Both the position numbers and the translations under genes were made by a program. DNA of 64,000 nucleotides from Acidobacteriota bacterium (GTDB taxonomy: Bacteria; Acidobacteriota; Vicinamibacteria; Vicinamibacterales; Vicinamibacteraceae): positions 1 through 64,000 of the forward strand of contig JADLFL010000023.1 of assembly GCA_020845575.1 (NCBI GenBank), read 5' to 3'. Below the pieces are notes generated by a model, which worked only from the letters and a program-made list of their open reading frames with translations, was not told the DNA's origin and made no database searches. Shown one piece after another: positions 44,915-54,179 of the stretch; the stretch's first letter is position 1, and every line of letters begins with the position of its first letter.

Positions 44915-47383
44915 ATGTTCTCCGTGTTGCTCTCTCCCTCTTCGTCGACCGCCCCCTTCGCGGTGCGCGATGCGTCATGGCGTCACCGCCAGTGGCCGCT
45001 CGTCCTCGTGGTGACGGGCGTCCTCGCTGCCTGCGCCACACCAGCGATCGCCGCGCCGGCACAAGCAGCCGCGGGCGCGTCATGCACGCACGACGGGCAG
45101 TCCGCAGACGCGGGCGGCCTGGTCACGGACGCGTCGACGGCTCCTCTGCCAGACGCCGAGGTGACGCTCACCTGCGGCAGCACGACGCACGTGGTCCGCA
45201 CGGGCGGCCAGGGCGCATGGAACAGGCCACTGCCTGTCGGCACGTGGGTGGTGACGGCGATCAAGCCCGGTTTCACGCCGCTCACGGGTGAGCTCGTCGT
45301 GGCAGTCGGTCAGGACAATCGCGTCACCCTCGCGCTGCCCGTCGCGCCGGTGACCGAGACGGTCACGGTGACGGCAGGCGGCTTCGAGCAGGCCGTCCGC
45401 CTCGCGCCCGCCAGCGTCACGGTGGTCGATCGACCGCAGCTGCTGGAGCGCCGCCTCTCGACGATCGCCGAAGCACTCGCCGACGTGGAAGGCGTTGACG
45501 TCGGGCAGGACGTGGGCAAGACGGGCGGGCTGACGGTGAGCATGCGTGGCATGCCCAGCGACTACACGCTGATGCTCATCGACGGCCGCCGGCAGAACGC
45601 GGCAGGCAACGTGACGCCCAACGGCTTCACCGAGACGGCGACGAGCTTCATGCCCCCCGTGGGCGCCATCGAGCGCATCGAGGTGGTGCGCGGCCCGATG
45701 TCGACGCTGTACGGCTCCGACGCGATGGGCGGCGTGGTGAACATCATCACGCGGAGGGTGTCCGATCGCTGGGGCGGCACAGCGACGCTCGACGGCACGC
45801 TCCAGTCCAACTCCGACTACGGCAGGACAGGCCAGGGTTCGCTCTATCTGACAGGCCCCGTCATCTCCCGCCGTCTCGGCGTGGCGCTCCGCGGCAACTC
45901 CTACCATCGCGAAGCGGCGGCGCTGAAGTACGAGAACGTCGATGGCACGGACGTGCCGCTCACTTCGTTCGGCCTCAGCCCGACGGGCGCCGACATCCAG
46001 ACGGCCGGCGGCCGGCTGTCCTTCGTGCCCGGTCGCGACCACGACGTCACGTTCGACGCCGACGGCGTGTGGCAGACCTACGACAACAGCGAGCGCCAGC
46101 TCGGGACCCTCGGCGTGCAGGGCGGCTACCAGGAGCAGCTGAAGTTCCAGCGCCAGCAGTTCGTGGGCGCGTACGTGGGCCGGCTCGGGTTCGGCGTGAT
46201 CGACTCGAGCGTCGCGCGCAACGCGACAGAGACGATCGGCCGCACCATCCCGCCCGGCACGCCCGGCCGCGTCGCCGGCGATCCGCGGGCGCTGCGCTCC
46301 ACCAACACCATCGTCGACGCGAAGCTGGTGGCGCCCCTCGGCCGTCACACCGTTTCGGTCGGTGGCCAGTGGTGGGATGCCCACATGGTCGACGCCGTCG
46401 CACCCGCGCCCTACGACCACACGCAGCGCGCGCTCTTCGCCGAAGACGAATGGCGGCTTGCCAGGGCCACGTCGCTCACGGCGGGCGTGCGCTACGACCA
46501 CCACAGCACCTTTGGCGGCCAGGTGAGCCCGCGCGCGTACCTCGTGCTGACGCCGGCCACCAACTGGACGATCAAGGGCGGCGTGAGCCGCGGCTTCAAG
46601 ACGCCACGCCTCGAGCAGCTCGCCGAGGGCATCACGGGCTTCGGCGGTCAGGGGACGATCCCGCTCCTCGGCAGCCCGGGCCTGCAACCCGAGACGAGCA
46701 CCACCACCGAAGCCGGCGCGTTCTACGTGCGCGGCGGCCTGAGCCTGAATGTGGGCGTGTTCCGCAACGACTTCGACAACAAGATCGCGAGCGGGCCTGG
46801 CCTCGAGAACTGCAGCTTCCGCGGCAATCCCAATCGTCCGGGCTGCGTGGACGTCGGCAACTGGCCGAACGTCGACCTGTTCGGGCAGTCGATCAACGTG
46901 GACGAGGCCATCACGCAGGGCGTCGAGGCGGCCGCGCGCCTGGCCATCGGCGCGCGCGTGAACCTGATGTCCAACTACACGTACACCGACAGCGAGCAGC
47001 GCAGCGGCGCGCAGGCCGGACAGCCGCTCGTGAACACGCCGCGGCACATGTTCAACGCCAACGTGCGCGTGTCGGTGACCGATCGTCTCGGCAGCTGGGT
47101 GCGCGTCGAAGCGCGCGGCAGCCGCACGCGCGGCACGAGCGCCGCCGCGCAGGCCGCACGCGCGGCCATCGGCGACTTCAAGCCGTACGGCCTGGTCCAC
47201 CTCGGAGGCTCGTACACGCTCACGCGCCGCATCACGTTCAACGCGACGATCTTCAACCTGCTCAACACGGACTTCCTCGCCTACGAGCCCTACGTTTCCA
47301 ACGGTCAGACGCTGTACGCGAGTCCGTACAACAACCTCCAGGAGCCGCTCCGCTTCTGGGGTTCGGTGAACGTCAGCTTCTGA
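44915..47383 (+). CDS. TonB-dependent outer-membrane receptor
   Basis: The 822-residue protein has a long signal region, an N-terminal carboxypeptidase-regulatory-like beta domain (about 60-150; GLVTDASTAPLPDAEVTL), a plug domain (MRGMPSDYTLMLIDGRRQN, then IERIEVVRGPMSTLYGSDA and MGGVVNIITRR) and a C-terminal 22-stranded barrel ending in aromatic VNVSF. The plug resembles catecholate or colicin receptors, so iron-siderophore uptake is the most likely job. A Fur-like box lies upstream. TonB, ExbB and ExbD are not in the window. Confidence 0.93.
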   Translation: MFSVLLSPSSSTAPFAVRDASWRHRQWPLVLVVTGVLAACATPAIAAPAQAAAGASCTHDGQSADAGGLVTDASTAPLPDAEVTLTCGSTTHVVRTGGQGAWNRPLPVGTWVVTAIKPGFTPLTGELVVAVGQDNRVTLALPVAPVTETVTVTAGGFEQAVRLAPASVTVVDRPQLLERRLSTIAEALADVEGVDVGQDVGKTGGLTVSMRGMPSDYTLMLIDGRRQNAAGNVTPNGFTETATSFMPPVGAIERIEVVRGPMSTLYGSDAMGGVVNIITRRVSDRWGGTATLDGTLQSNSDYGRTGQGSLYLTGPVISRRLGVALRGNSYHREAAALKYENVDGTDVPLTSFGLSPTGADIQTAGGRLSFVPGRDHDVTFDADGVWQTYDNSERQLGTLGVQGGYQEQLKFQRQQFVGAYVGRLGFGVIDSSVARNATETIGRTIPPGTPGRVAGDPRALRSTNTIVDAKLVAPLGRHTVSVGGQWWDAHMVDAVAPAPYDHTQRALFAEDEWRLARATSLTAGVRYDHHSTFGGQVSPRAYLVLTPATNWTIKGGVSRGFKTPRLEQLAEGITGFGGQGTIPLLGSPGLQPETSTTTEAGAFYVRGGLSLNVGVFRNDFDNKIASGPGLENCSFRGNPNRPGCVDVGNWPNVDLFGQSINVDEAITQGVEAAARLAIGARVNLMSNYTYTDSEQRSGAQAGQPLVNTPRHMFNANVRVSVTDRLGSWVRVEARGSRTRGTSAAAQAARAAIGDFKPYGLVHLGGSYTLTRRITFNATIFNLLNTDFLAYEPYVSNGQTLYASPYNNLQEPLRFWGSVNVSF

Positions 47384-47395
47384 GGAATACCGCCT

Positions 47396-47857
47396 CTACT
47401 CCAGCAGTTTCACCAGCGTATCGAGCAGCGGGGCCTGGCCTGTCAGGATGCGGGTCCGGGCCTCGCCGATCGTGAACCAGGCGGCGCGATCTGCCTCGGG
47501 GAACTGGCGCTGGCGGCCGGAGTGCGGGGGCCACTCCATCGAGAAGACGTTGCTGCGAATCGCTGTGGCATCGATCTCACCCTCTGTCGCCCACGCATAC
47601 ACCACCTTGCCGCTGCGCATGCGCACCGAGCCGAGCGCGCGAAACGGCCCGGCGACTTCGGACCCCGTTTCCTCGAGAAACTCACGCGTCGCGGCAGCAA
47701 GCGGATCCTCGCCCGGCTCGATCTCCCCTTTCGGGATCGTCCAGGCCCCCGCATCCTTGCGCGACCAGTACGGGCCACCGGGGTGCACGAGGAACACTTC
47801 GACGCCCTCGGCGCCTTGCCGGTACAGCAACACGCCCGCGCTCGTCTTCGAAGGCAT
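47396..47857 (-). CDS. NUDIX hydrolase
   Basis: The 153-residue protein contains a complete Nudix box (GEIEPGEDPLAAATREFLEETG, residues about 44-66), which binds Mg and cleaves nucleoside diphosphate bonds. Fold features at the start (TSAGVLLYRQGAEGVEVFLVH) and a C-terminal helix are typical. ATG 47857 follows a GTG at 47860. It lies between the TonB receptor, toward which it converges, and the FHA gene. Similar proteins are diadenosine-polyphosphate hydrolases; the substrate is not certain. Confidence 0.93.
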   Translation of the reverse strand: MPSKTSAGVLLYRQGAEGVEVFLVHPGGPYWSRKDAGAWTIPKGEIEPGEDPLAAATREFLEETGSEVAGPFRALGSVRMRSGKVVYAWATEGEIDATAIRSNVFSMEWPPHSGRQRQFPEADRAAWFTIGEARTRILTGQAPLLDTLVKLLE

Positions 47858-47947
47858 CACGCGTCCGTACCCTGTCGGCGCGTAACCCGGGACGGGGTGC
47901 CGGCGGGGCGGTGGATGGCTGAGGTTGTTCCGGGCCGAAGACGTAAG

Positions 47948-48760
47948 TCAAGCGTTTCGCACGATCTCGACGCGAACGATTGCCCGTCCGAGGTGGATCT
48001 CGTCACCGGACCGCACGCGCACGCCGCGCGGATCGCGCCGCGGGACGGCGATGAGTTCGCCATCTCGCAGGATCGCCGTGCCGTTGCGGCTGCCCTCGTC
48101 GAACAGGCGGTAGTCGCCCGCCCCGTCGCGCTTCAGGCACGCATGCGCCCGGCCGACGGTCTCGTTCACGCCGTCGATCACGTCGTGGAACGCGAGGCGA
48201 TTCCGCCGGAGGTGTCCGTACCCGTCGCTGGGATCGACCGAGCGGCCAATGGACACCGTCGCCTCGCGGAAAGGACCCGCCACATCGGCGGTGCCGGCGA
48301 TCACGGTGATGACCAGTTCGCATCGCGCGAGCGACATCGCCGGGGATTCCGCGGTCTCCACGTCTGCGTCCGCCATCTCACCGTGTGCCTCACCCGCGAT
48401 GTCGAACAACTGTCCGTCGGCCCATTCGGCTGGCGCCTCGTCAACGCACGACGCGCGAACGACGAGGGCCGTCGGCACCTCGCAGCGCACTTCGGCGAGT
48501 CGTTCGCGAATGCGCGCGTCGAGTCCCTTCAGCGCCGCCGGGATCGCACTGCGCGCAGGAGCCAGGACACGGATGTCGAGCGCTCGCCAGGGGAACACGC
48601 GCCGGCCGCGGCCAACGGCCGGCGCCTGCCGCTCCACGGCGTCGAGGATGGCCTGCACGATCTCGATCGGCGTGGCACCCGGTCCGAGCGGCGCGTCGAA
48701 GAACGTGCGCAGGCGCGACTGGACATCCCTGCCGAACCCCGCGAGCGTACGTGCATCCAT
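47948..48760 (-). CDS. FhaA-like protein with DUF3662-type N-terminus and FHA domain
   Basis: The 270-residue protein starts with a DUF3662-like region (about 1-110; FFDAPLGPGATPIEIVQAI, VGRGRRVFPWRALDIRVLAP), then a linker and an FHA domain (about 170-265) with SIGRS, GRAHACL, DEGSRNGTAI and GDEIHLGRA. FHA domains bind phosphothreonine. The order of domains equals mycobacterial FhaA, which regulates cell-wall synthesis and is a substrate of PknB. It is the last gene of the signalling and cell-wall operon. A GTG at 48769 would add 3 residues. Confidence 0.88.
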   Translation of the reverse strand: MDARTLAGFGRDVQSRLRTFFDAPLGPGATPIEIVQAILDAVERQAPAVGRGRRVFPWRALDIRVLAPARSAIPAALKGLDARIRERLAEVRCEVPTALVVRASCVDEAPAEWADGQLFDIAGEAHGEMADADVETAESPAMSLARCELVITVIAGTADVAGPFREATVSIGRSVDPSDGYGHLRRNRLAFHDVIDGVNETVGRAHACLKRDGAGDYRLFDEGSRNGTAILRDGELIAVPRRDPRGVRVRSGDEIHLGRAIVRVEIVRNA

Positions 48761-48778
48761 GGCGATCACCCCCAAGCG

Positions 48779-48803
48779 GCCGGGCACCTGGCACCGGGCA
48801 CCG
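48779..48803. repeat. GGCACC heptamer-variant array
   Basis: Three GGGCACC-type units lie between the FHA gene and the RodA-PBP stop; on the gene's coding strand they read GGTGCCC, as expected before a gene. Confidence 0.75.
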
Positions 48804-48810
48804 AACGGCC

Positions 48811-51800
48811 TTACCGGGAACGAAGGGTTTCCGGTCCCTTCTCGAAGTACCCGAGGTCGCGCGCCGCGTCGACGATCGCGCCCGCCACGGGCGCCGCCGC
48901 ACGTGCGCCGTATCCGGCGTGCTCGACGATGACGGCGAAGGCGATGGGACGCGATCCACCGTATGGAGCGAAGCCGACGAACCACGAGTGCGCGGGCCGT
49001 CCGTCGACCTCGGCGGTCCCCGTCTTGCCGGCGATCGGCGTGGCGTTGCCCGCCAGCGTCTTGCCTGTTCCCACCTTCACCACCTCGCGCATGTCTCGCG
49101 CGAGGCGTGCCGCGTCGCTCTCGGCCAGGAAGCGCGGCGCGTCACCAGGCGCCACATCGTCTTCGAGCGTCCATCGCGCCGGGAGCGCAAGACCGCCGCC
49201 CGCGATCGACGCGACGACGCGCGCCATCTTCAGTGGAGAGACGAGTACCTCGCCCTGGCCGTAGCCGGCGTGCGGCAGCGTGTCGCGCAGGCGCTCGGCT
49301 GTCGCAGGTCGCGCCACGTCGATCTGGAACGTCGAGACGGCATCGAGGATCGGACGGGGGCCGAGCTGCATCGCAAGCTGCGCGAAATACGCGTTGCACG
49401 ACACCACGAGGCCTTTGTGCAGATCGACGGCGCCATGCGGCACGGTATCCATCACATCGTCACGCACGGGCCGTGACCAGCCGCGGATCTCGTGGCCCAC
49501 GCGCCCGTCCGGCAGTCGCACGCACAGGTGCGGAACCGTCTGCACCTCCGGACGACTGCGCAACGCTGCGGCGGCGACGAGCAGCTTGAACGTCGACCCT
49601 GGCGGGTACAGCCCGTACCGCACCCTGTCGAGCAGCGCATCCGCCGCGCGCGCACCATCGGTACTGGCGTCGGATGGTGTCACGCGAACCAGCCCGTTGG
49701 CCGACGCGTCTGGCATCGGATAACTGACAGACGCGAGCACGTCACCCGTCTCGACGTCGAGCACCACCGCCGCACCGCGAGCGTGGCCGCCGCGCTCGAT
49801 CGCCGACGCGAGCGCGTGAGCCGTCCGCTGCTGGAGTCGCGCGTCGAGCGCCACGTGCACGTCGCGCGGACGCCCCAGCAGCAACGCCACGTCGGACCGC
49901 GTCGAATCGGCCCCATGACGGACGAGCGGCAGCAGCGCCGAGTAGTCGCGTCTCACCGTGCGTTCGCGCGCACCCGTCCGTGGGTGCACCACCTCCACCA
50001 CCCGCTGCCCATCGTCGAAGCCCTTGAGCGTGGTGTCGTACTCGCGCTCGACGTACGACGCGTTGCGCGCCCCCCAGTTGGCCTGCGAGGCCCAGTCGCC
50101 AATCACGCCGAACGTCAGGGCACCGAGCGGATAGCAGCGCGGCGCGCCATCCGTACATGCGCGCGACCGTCCCGGCGACTCGCCTGCGGCGCGCATCTCC
50201 GACGGCCGGCTCGTTGCGAGCACCGCGCCGCGCCTGTCGTAGATCGTGCCGCGCTCGATGGCCCGCGCCGCGGCGACCAGACGCGGGTTGTACTCGAAGC
50301 GGTAGCCGCCATCGGCCTGCCCGCTCAGGCTCGACGCGCCGGCAATGGCATCGGCCTTCACCACCTGCACCCACGTCACGCGCAACGCCAGCACGCCGCC
50401 GACGACCGCCAGCACGACGCCGAGCACGCGCACGGGTTGCGCGAGATGCGCACGCACGTCGCCGCGTCGACGGGCGACGGCAAGGATGATGCCGACGGCG
50501 ACGCAGTTGGCGAGCATCGACGACCGGCCGTAGCTGAGGAACGGCGTCACCACCCCCGTGAGCGGCAGCAGGCCGAGCAATCCGCTCGCGATCACGGCCG
50601 CCTGCACGACGAGCGCGAGCGTGAGGCCAACGCCAAGCAGCGCGCTGTAGTCGCCGGGCGCGCGTACGGCGATGCGCAGGCACCGCCACGCGAGCAGTGC
50701 GAACAGCGCGACGACGGCAAGCACGCCGACGGCGCCGAACTGCTCGCCGAGCGCGGCGAGCACGAAGTCCGTGTGGCCTTCGGGGATCGACTGCGGACTG
50801 CCTGCACCCGGTCCGCTGCCCCAGAGTCCGCCTGTCGCGAGCGCCCACAGGCCATGCGCGATCTGGTTGCCGCCCGTCACGCCGTTGTTCCAGGGATCGG
50901 CCCAGATCCGCACGCGCTGCCCCACCGTTGCCGGGACGTCGATCGCATACGCCGCGGCGAAGCCGGCCGCCAGCATCGCCGTGCCGACGAACACGAATGC
51001 CAGGCGTCCGCGTGCGATCGCATACAGCGCGATCACCACGCCGGAGAGGACGAGCGCCGGTCCGAGATCCTTCTGGAGGAAGAAGAACGCCATCACGAGC
51101 AACATGCTCGCCACTACGGGACGCACGTCGCGCCATCGCGGCAGGCGCACGGCGCGCAGCCACGCGGGCTGTGCCGCCGGCGCTTCGTGCAGTTCGCGCA
51201 ACAGTTCGAATCGGCGCGCGAGCGCGCCGGCAATCGCAAAGACGACGAGCAGGCGGATCGCTTCGACGGGCTGTCCGCCGAAGAGGTTCACCTTCACGCC
51301 GCTCGTGCCGGGCCCGGACCCGAACAGGAGCAGCAGTACGGCAAGCAGCAGCGCGGCCGCGAGCGGCAGGAGCACGGTGTGGCGGAGCGGCGACGACTCA
51401 TAATCGAGCTCCGACGCAACGAGCAGCAGGGCGAGCCCGGCGGCGACGCCACTCGCGAACGTCGAGGCGATCATGGCGTCGCGCAACGGATCGCGCAGCG
51501 CGATCATCCCCATCAGGCCGATGCCGCACAGGAGCAGCAGCGTCGGCAGGACGATCGGGTCGTCGGTCGCGCCACGCCAGCGGCGCACGACGTGTGCGAT
51601 CCAGAAAGCCGCGACGAAAAGCGCGATCGCGCCGGCCAGCTGCCTGAGGTACGCGCTCGACGTCCTGACGGCGAGCGACGGCTTCAGCGCCGCCAGGTCC
51701 GCCGGCGACAGCAGACGGATCGGCCCTGTCGTCTCGCGCGCCGCCGCGCGCGCGCGCGCCTGCACTAGCCGGCTGTCGGCCTTGCGCTCGTCAGCCGTGA

Positions 51801-52167
51801 CTGTCACGCCAGCCAGACCACCGACGTGCTCCAGTGGATCGATCGTGTCAGTTGCGCGGCGATACAGGCGTTCCGCCACCGCCATTCGTTCGCGGTCGCT
51901 CTCGAACATCGTGAGCAGCGGGACGAGCGCCGCCGGCGACGCGAGGTCGTGCAGCACCGCCGGCGCTACGACCACGGATTGTTCTTTGGGGATGGAGGCC
52001 ACGGGCTTCAGCCCGTGGCGTCCTGCGATCGCCAAACCCACCCCGAACAACACGACAACCGTCGTCGCGAGGAGGCCGAGCATCTCCACGTTCGCCGCGC
52101 GCGTGGCGCCGGGCTGCGATGCTGCGGGCCGTCCCACGCGAGACGGCGTCGTCTGGATGATGCGCAT
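48811..52167 (-). CDS. RodA/FtsW polymerase fused to class B penicillin-binding transpeptidase
   Basis: The 1118-residue protein joins a SEDS glycosyltransferase (about 160-590; 10-12 helices; GLLPLTGVVTPFLSYGRSS) with a class B PBP (about 600-1118). The transpeptidase has S858-T-F-K, S923-C-N925 and K1048-T-G-T. SEDS enzymes polymerise peptidoglycan with a cognate bPBP, usually as separate proteins; here one polypeptide guarantees 1:1 pairing. An extra N-terminal stretch (1-160) with a membrane helix precedes the SEDS part, and a REP-like element is translated there (about residues 49-59). ATG 52167 overlaps the kinase stop (TGATG). The frame is open further upstream, but that part shadows the kinase gene. 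Confidence 0.95.
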   Translation of the reverse strand: MRIIQTTPSRVGRPAASQPGATRAANVEMLGLLATTVVVLFGVGLAIAGRHGLKPVASIPKEQSVVVAPAVLHDLASPAALVPLLTMFESDRERMAVAERLYRRATDTIDPLEHVGGLAGVTVTADERKADSRLVQARARAAARETTGPIRLLSPADLAALKPSLAVRTSSAYLRQLAGAIALFVAAFWIAHVVRRWRGATDDPIVLPTLLLLCGIGLMGMIALRDPLRDAMIASTFASGVAAGLALLLVASELDYESSPLRHTVLLPLAAALLLAVLLLLFGSGPGTSGVKVNLFGGQPVEAIRLLVVFAIAGALARRFELLRELHEAPAAQPAWLRAVRLPRWRDVRPVVASMLLVMAFFFLQKDLGPALVLSGVVIALYAIARGRLAFVFVGTAMLAAGFAAAYAIDVPATVGQRVRIWADPWNNGVTGGNQIAHGLWALATGGLWGSGPGAGSPQSIPEGHTDFVLAALGEQFGAVGVLAVVALFALLAWRCLRIAVRAPGDYSALLGVGLTLALVVQAAVIASGLLGLLPLTGVVTPFLSYGRSSMLANCVAVGIILAVARRRGDVRAHLAQPVRVLGVVLAVVGGVLALRVTWVQVVKADAIAGASSLSGQADGGYRFEYNPRLVAAARAIERGTIYDRRGAVLATSRPSEMRAAGESPGRSRACTDGAPRCYPLGALTFGVIGDWASQANWGARNASYVEREYDTTLKGFDDGQRVVEVVHPRTGARERTVRRDYSALLPLVRHGADSTRSDVALLLGRPRDVHVALDARLQQRTAHALASAIERGGHARGAAVVLDVETGDVLASVSYPMPDASANGLVRVTPSDASTDGARAADALLDRVRYGLYPPGSTFKLLVAAAALRSRPEVQTVPHLCVRLPDGRVGHEIRGWSRPVRDDVMDTVPHGAVDLHKGLVVSCNAYFAQLAMQLGPRPILDAVSTFQIDVARPATAERLRDTLPHAGYGQGEVLVSPLKMARVVASIAGGGLALPARWTLEDDVAPGDAPRFLAESDAARLARDMREVVKVGTGKTLAGNATPIAGKTGTAEVDGRPAHSWFVGFAPYGGSRPIAFAVIVEHAGYGARAAAPVAGAIVDAARDLGYFEKGPETLRSR
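51989..52023. repeat. REP-like hairpin inside the RodA-PBP gene
   Basis: ATGGAGGCCACGGGC-TTCA-GCCCGTGGC matches spacer elements at 15539-15570 and 56889-56918. Here it is read in-frame as the RodA-PBP segment RHGLKPVASIPK. Confidence 0.8.
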
Positions 52168-54179
52168 CAGGAGGGCCCTCGGGACGTGGCGGCGGCCAGT
52201 TCCTCGTCCACGCGCTTGACGTGGTCCTTGCAGATCTCGATGTTCTTCGCGGCGTTCGCGAAGCCGAGGATCGGCTCGAACGCCTCGATGCACGCCTCGA
52301 AGCTCGCACGCGCCCCTTCGAGCGCGTGCAGGCGTTCCTCCCCGGACACGTTGCGCGCTTCGCGCCGCAGCGTCTCGCCGCGCCGCATGTGCCCGTCCGC
52401 CAACTGCGCGCGTTCGCGACGGCCCGGCGTGTACCCGCGCTGCTGCGCGGCAGCCATCGCCTCCGACGCGAGGTCGACGTCGGCGGGCACGAGACCGTAG
52501 ACGGCCACGCGCGCGATTCCCAGGTACGGATCGAACGAGACCGCGTCGAGGCGACTCGCGGCCCTGAAGCGATCGATCGCGCGCCTGTAGGTGGCCTGCG
52601 TGGCCTCCGATCGCCCGGGACGATTGGAGATGCGGATGATGTGCGCGTCGCACAACTGAAGGCGAGCCCGCGCGATGCGATCGCCGGGCGACAACCGGAG
52701 TGCCCACAGCAGCGCGCGCTGCGCCTGCTTCCAGTCCGTGAGCGTGAGCGACGGCTGGTCGCTGCGGTAGTCCTCGATCACGCGATCGGCAAGACCCACC
52801 AGGTGCGACCGCAGCCGCCCGTTCACGCGCCAACGCAAACCCAGGTCGAGCGGCCCCGTCCTCGCCACATCGTCGTAATTCGCTTCGGCGGTCGCGAGCG
52901 TGGCGCCGTCGATGGCGGGCACCGCCGCGCGCAAGCGCTCGGCGCCGGCGCAGGCCACCGCTTCGCTCGTGACGGCATAGAGGGCGGCCAGCAATGCCGC
53001 CACGCGCAGCAGTCGGCGTATGCGACGCAGGCGTGGCCATCTCGTCGCACCCACCGCCGGCGAGGACGCCGGCGCGCCCGCCGCGTCCAGCGGCCGCGCA
53101 AGGGGCACATCCGCGACTGGCAAGGGCGGAGGTACGAATGGCAGCGGATCCGTCGCCGGAACCGGACCGACGGCCCGTACCGGCGACCCGGCCCACCCGA
53201 GTCCCACGGCCGCATCGTGCCACTCCTGATCGCGGCGTGTCGTCGGCTGATCGGCGTCGGCGTGGGGTGCCACGCGCGTGGTGGCGGGCGTGTCGTACTC
53301 GGCGAGCGCCATCGGCTCGCCACCTTCGAGGAAGGTCGCCAGATCGGCCTTGATGGCGGCGGCGCTGCCGTACCGTCGATCGGGCTGGTACGCGAGCAGC
53401 TTGTCGACGATCGCCGAGAGCGCGGCAGGCACCGCGACAGGCAGCGGCTCGCGCGGCGCGTTGCCGCGAATCGCGCGTTCGAGCTGGCTCTTGAAGGCGG
53501 GCGCCTGGAGGGTGCGGTAGGGCCTGTGCCCCGCCAGCATCTCGTAGAGCATGACGCCGACGGACCAGAAGTCGACGTGCTCGTCCACGCGGCCGTCGAT
53601 GAGACGCTCGGGCGACATGTACGCCGACGTTCCCCAGTTGTTCGTGGTGAGCGGCTTGGACTTGTCGAGCGCCTTCGCGATCCCGAAGTCGAGCACGATC
53701 ACGCCACCCGACGGCCTGACGAAGATGTGCCCCGGCTTCAGATCCGCGTGAACGAGGCGGTCATAGTGATCGCCTTCAATCGTGGTGGTGAAGCTGTGCG
53801 CGCGCTGGAGGAACGCGCAGATGGCCGCCGCGTGCCGCGCCGCGTCCAGTGGTGCCACAGCGCCCATCGCAATCGCGTCGGAGAGCGCTCCGCCCTGGAT
53901 CAACTCCATCGCGATGTAGAGGTCGCCGTCGCGGTCGTAGCCGACGTCGTACACCGCGGGCACCATGCCGTGGGCGTCGTGGAAGCTGCGCTGCAGCATC
54001 GCGCCGCGACGCTCGGCCTCGATACGCTCGGCGGCGTCTGCCGCGTGGTCGCGGAGCACCAGCTTCAACGCCACGCGCGCACCATCGGCCTTGCGCCGCG
54101 CCAGCCACACCGTGCCGAAGCTGCCCTGATCGAAGGGCTTGTCCGCATCGGTCTCGTAACCCGCCACCTGCCACGCCAT
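52167..54179 (-). CDS. Ser/Thr protein kinase with atypical catalytic loop and exported TPR-like domain
   Basis: The 670-residue kinase has an N-terminal kinase domain (1-290; DQGSFGTVW, K39, DFG 164-166, YMSPE). The catalytic loop reads H144-A-D-L-K-P-G-H151: the HxD and Lys are kept, but the canonical Asn that binds Mg is His. After a Pro-rich linker comes one membrane helix (about 385-410), then a helical domain with TPR-like spacing (about 420-670). PASTA domains, usual for PknB, are absent. It overlaps both neighbours by one base pattern (TGATG). With the phosphatase next door it should set phosphorylation of the FHA partners. Confidence 0.92.
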   Translation of the reverse strand: MAWQVAGYETDADKPFDQGSFGTVWLARRKADGARVALKLVLRDHAADAAERIEAERRGAMLQRSFHDAHGMVPAVYDVGYDRDGDLYIAMELIQGGALSDAIAMGAVAPLDAARHAAAICAFLQRAHSFTTTIEGDHYDRLVHADLKPGHIFVRPSGGVIVLDFGIAKALDKSKPLTTNNWGTSAYMSPERLIDGRVDEHVDFWSVGVMLYEMLAGHRPYRTLQAPAFKSQLERAIRGNAPREPLPVAVPAALSAIVDKLLAYQPDRRYGSAAAIKADLATFLEGGEPMALAEYDTPATTRVAPHADADQPTTRRDQEWHDAAVGLGWAGSPVRAVGPVPATDPLPFVPPPLPVADVPLARPLDAAGAPASSPAVGATRWPRLRRIRRLLRVAALLAALYAVTSEAVACAGAERLRAAVPAIDGATLATAEANYDDVARTGPLDLGLRWRVNGRLRSHLVGLADRVIEDYRSDQPSLTLTDWKQAQRALLWALRLSPGDRIARARLQLCDAHIIRISNRPGRSEATQATYRRAIDRFRAASRLDAVSFDPYLGIARVAVYGLVPADVDLASEAMAAAQQRGYTPGRRERAQLADGHMRRGETLRREARNVSGEERLHALEGARASFEACIEAFEPILGFANAAKNIEICKDHVKRVDEELAAATSRGPS

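Noticed and set aside
45080-47200. 706-codon minus-strand frame
   Set aside because: Shadow of the TonB receptor gene; no domain recognised.
52168-53223. In-frame upstream extension of the RodA-PBP protein to 1470 residues
   Set aside because: The additional part is the other frame of the kinase gene; the TGATG junction at 52167 is a better start.
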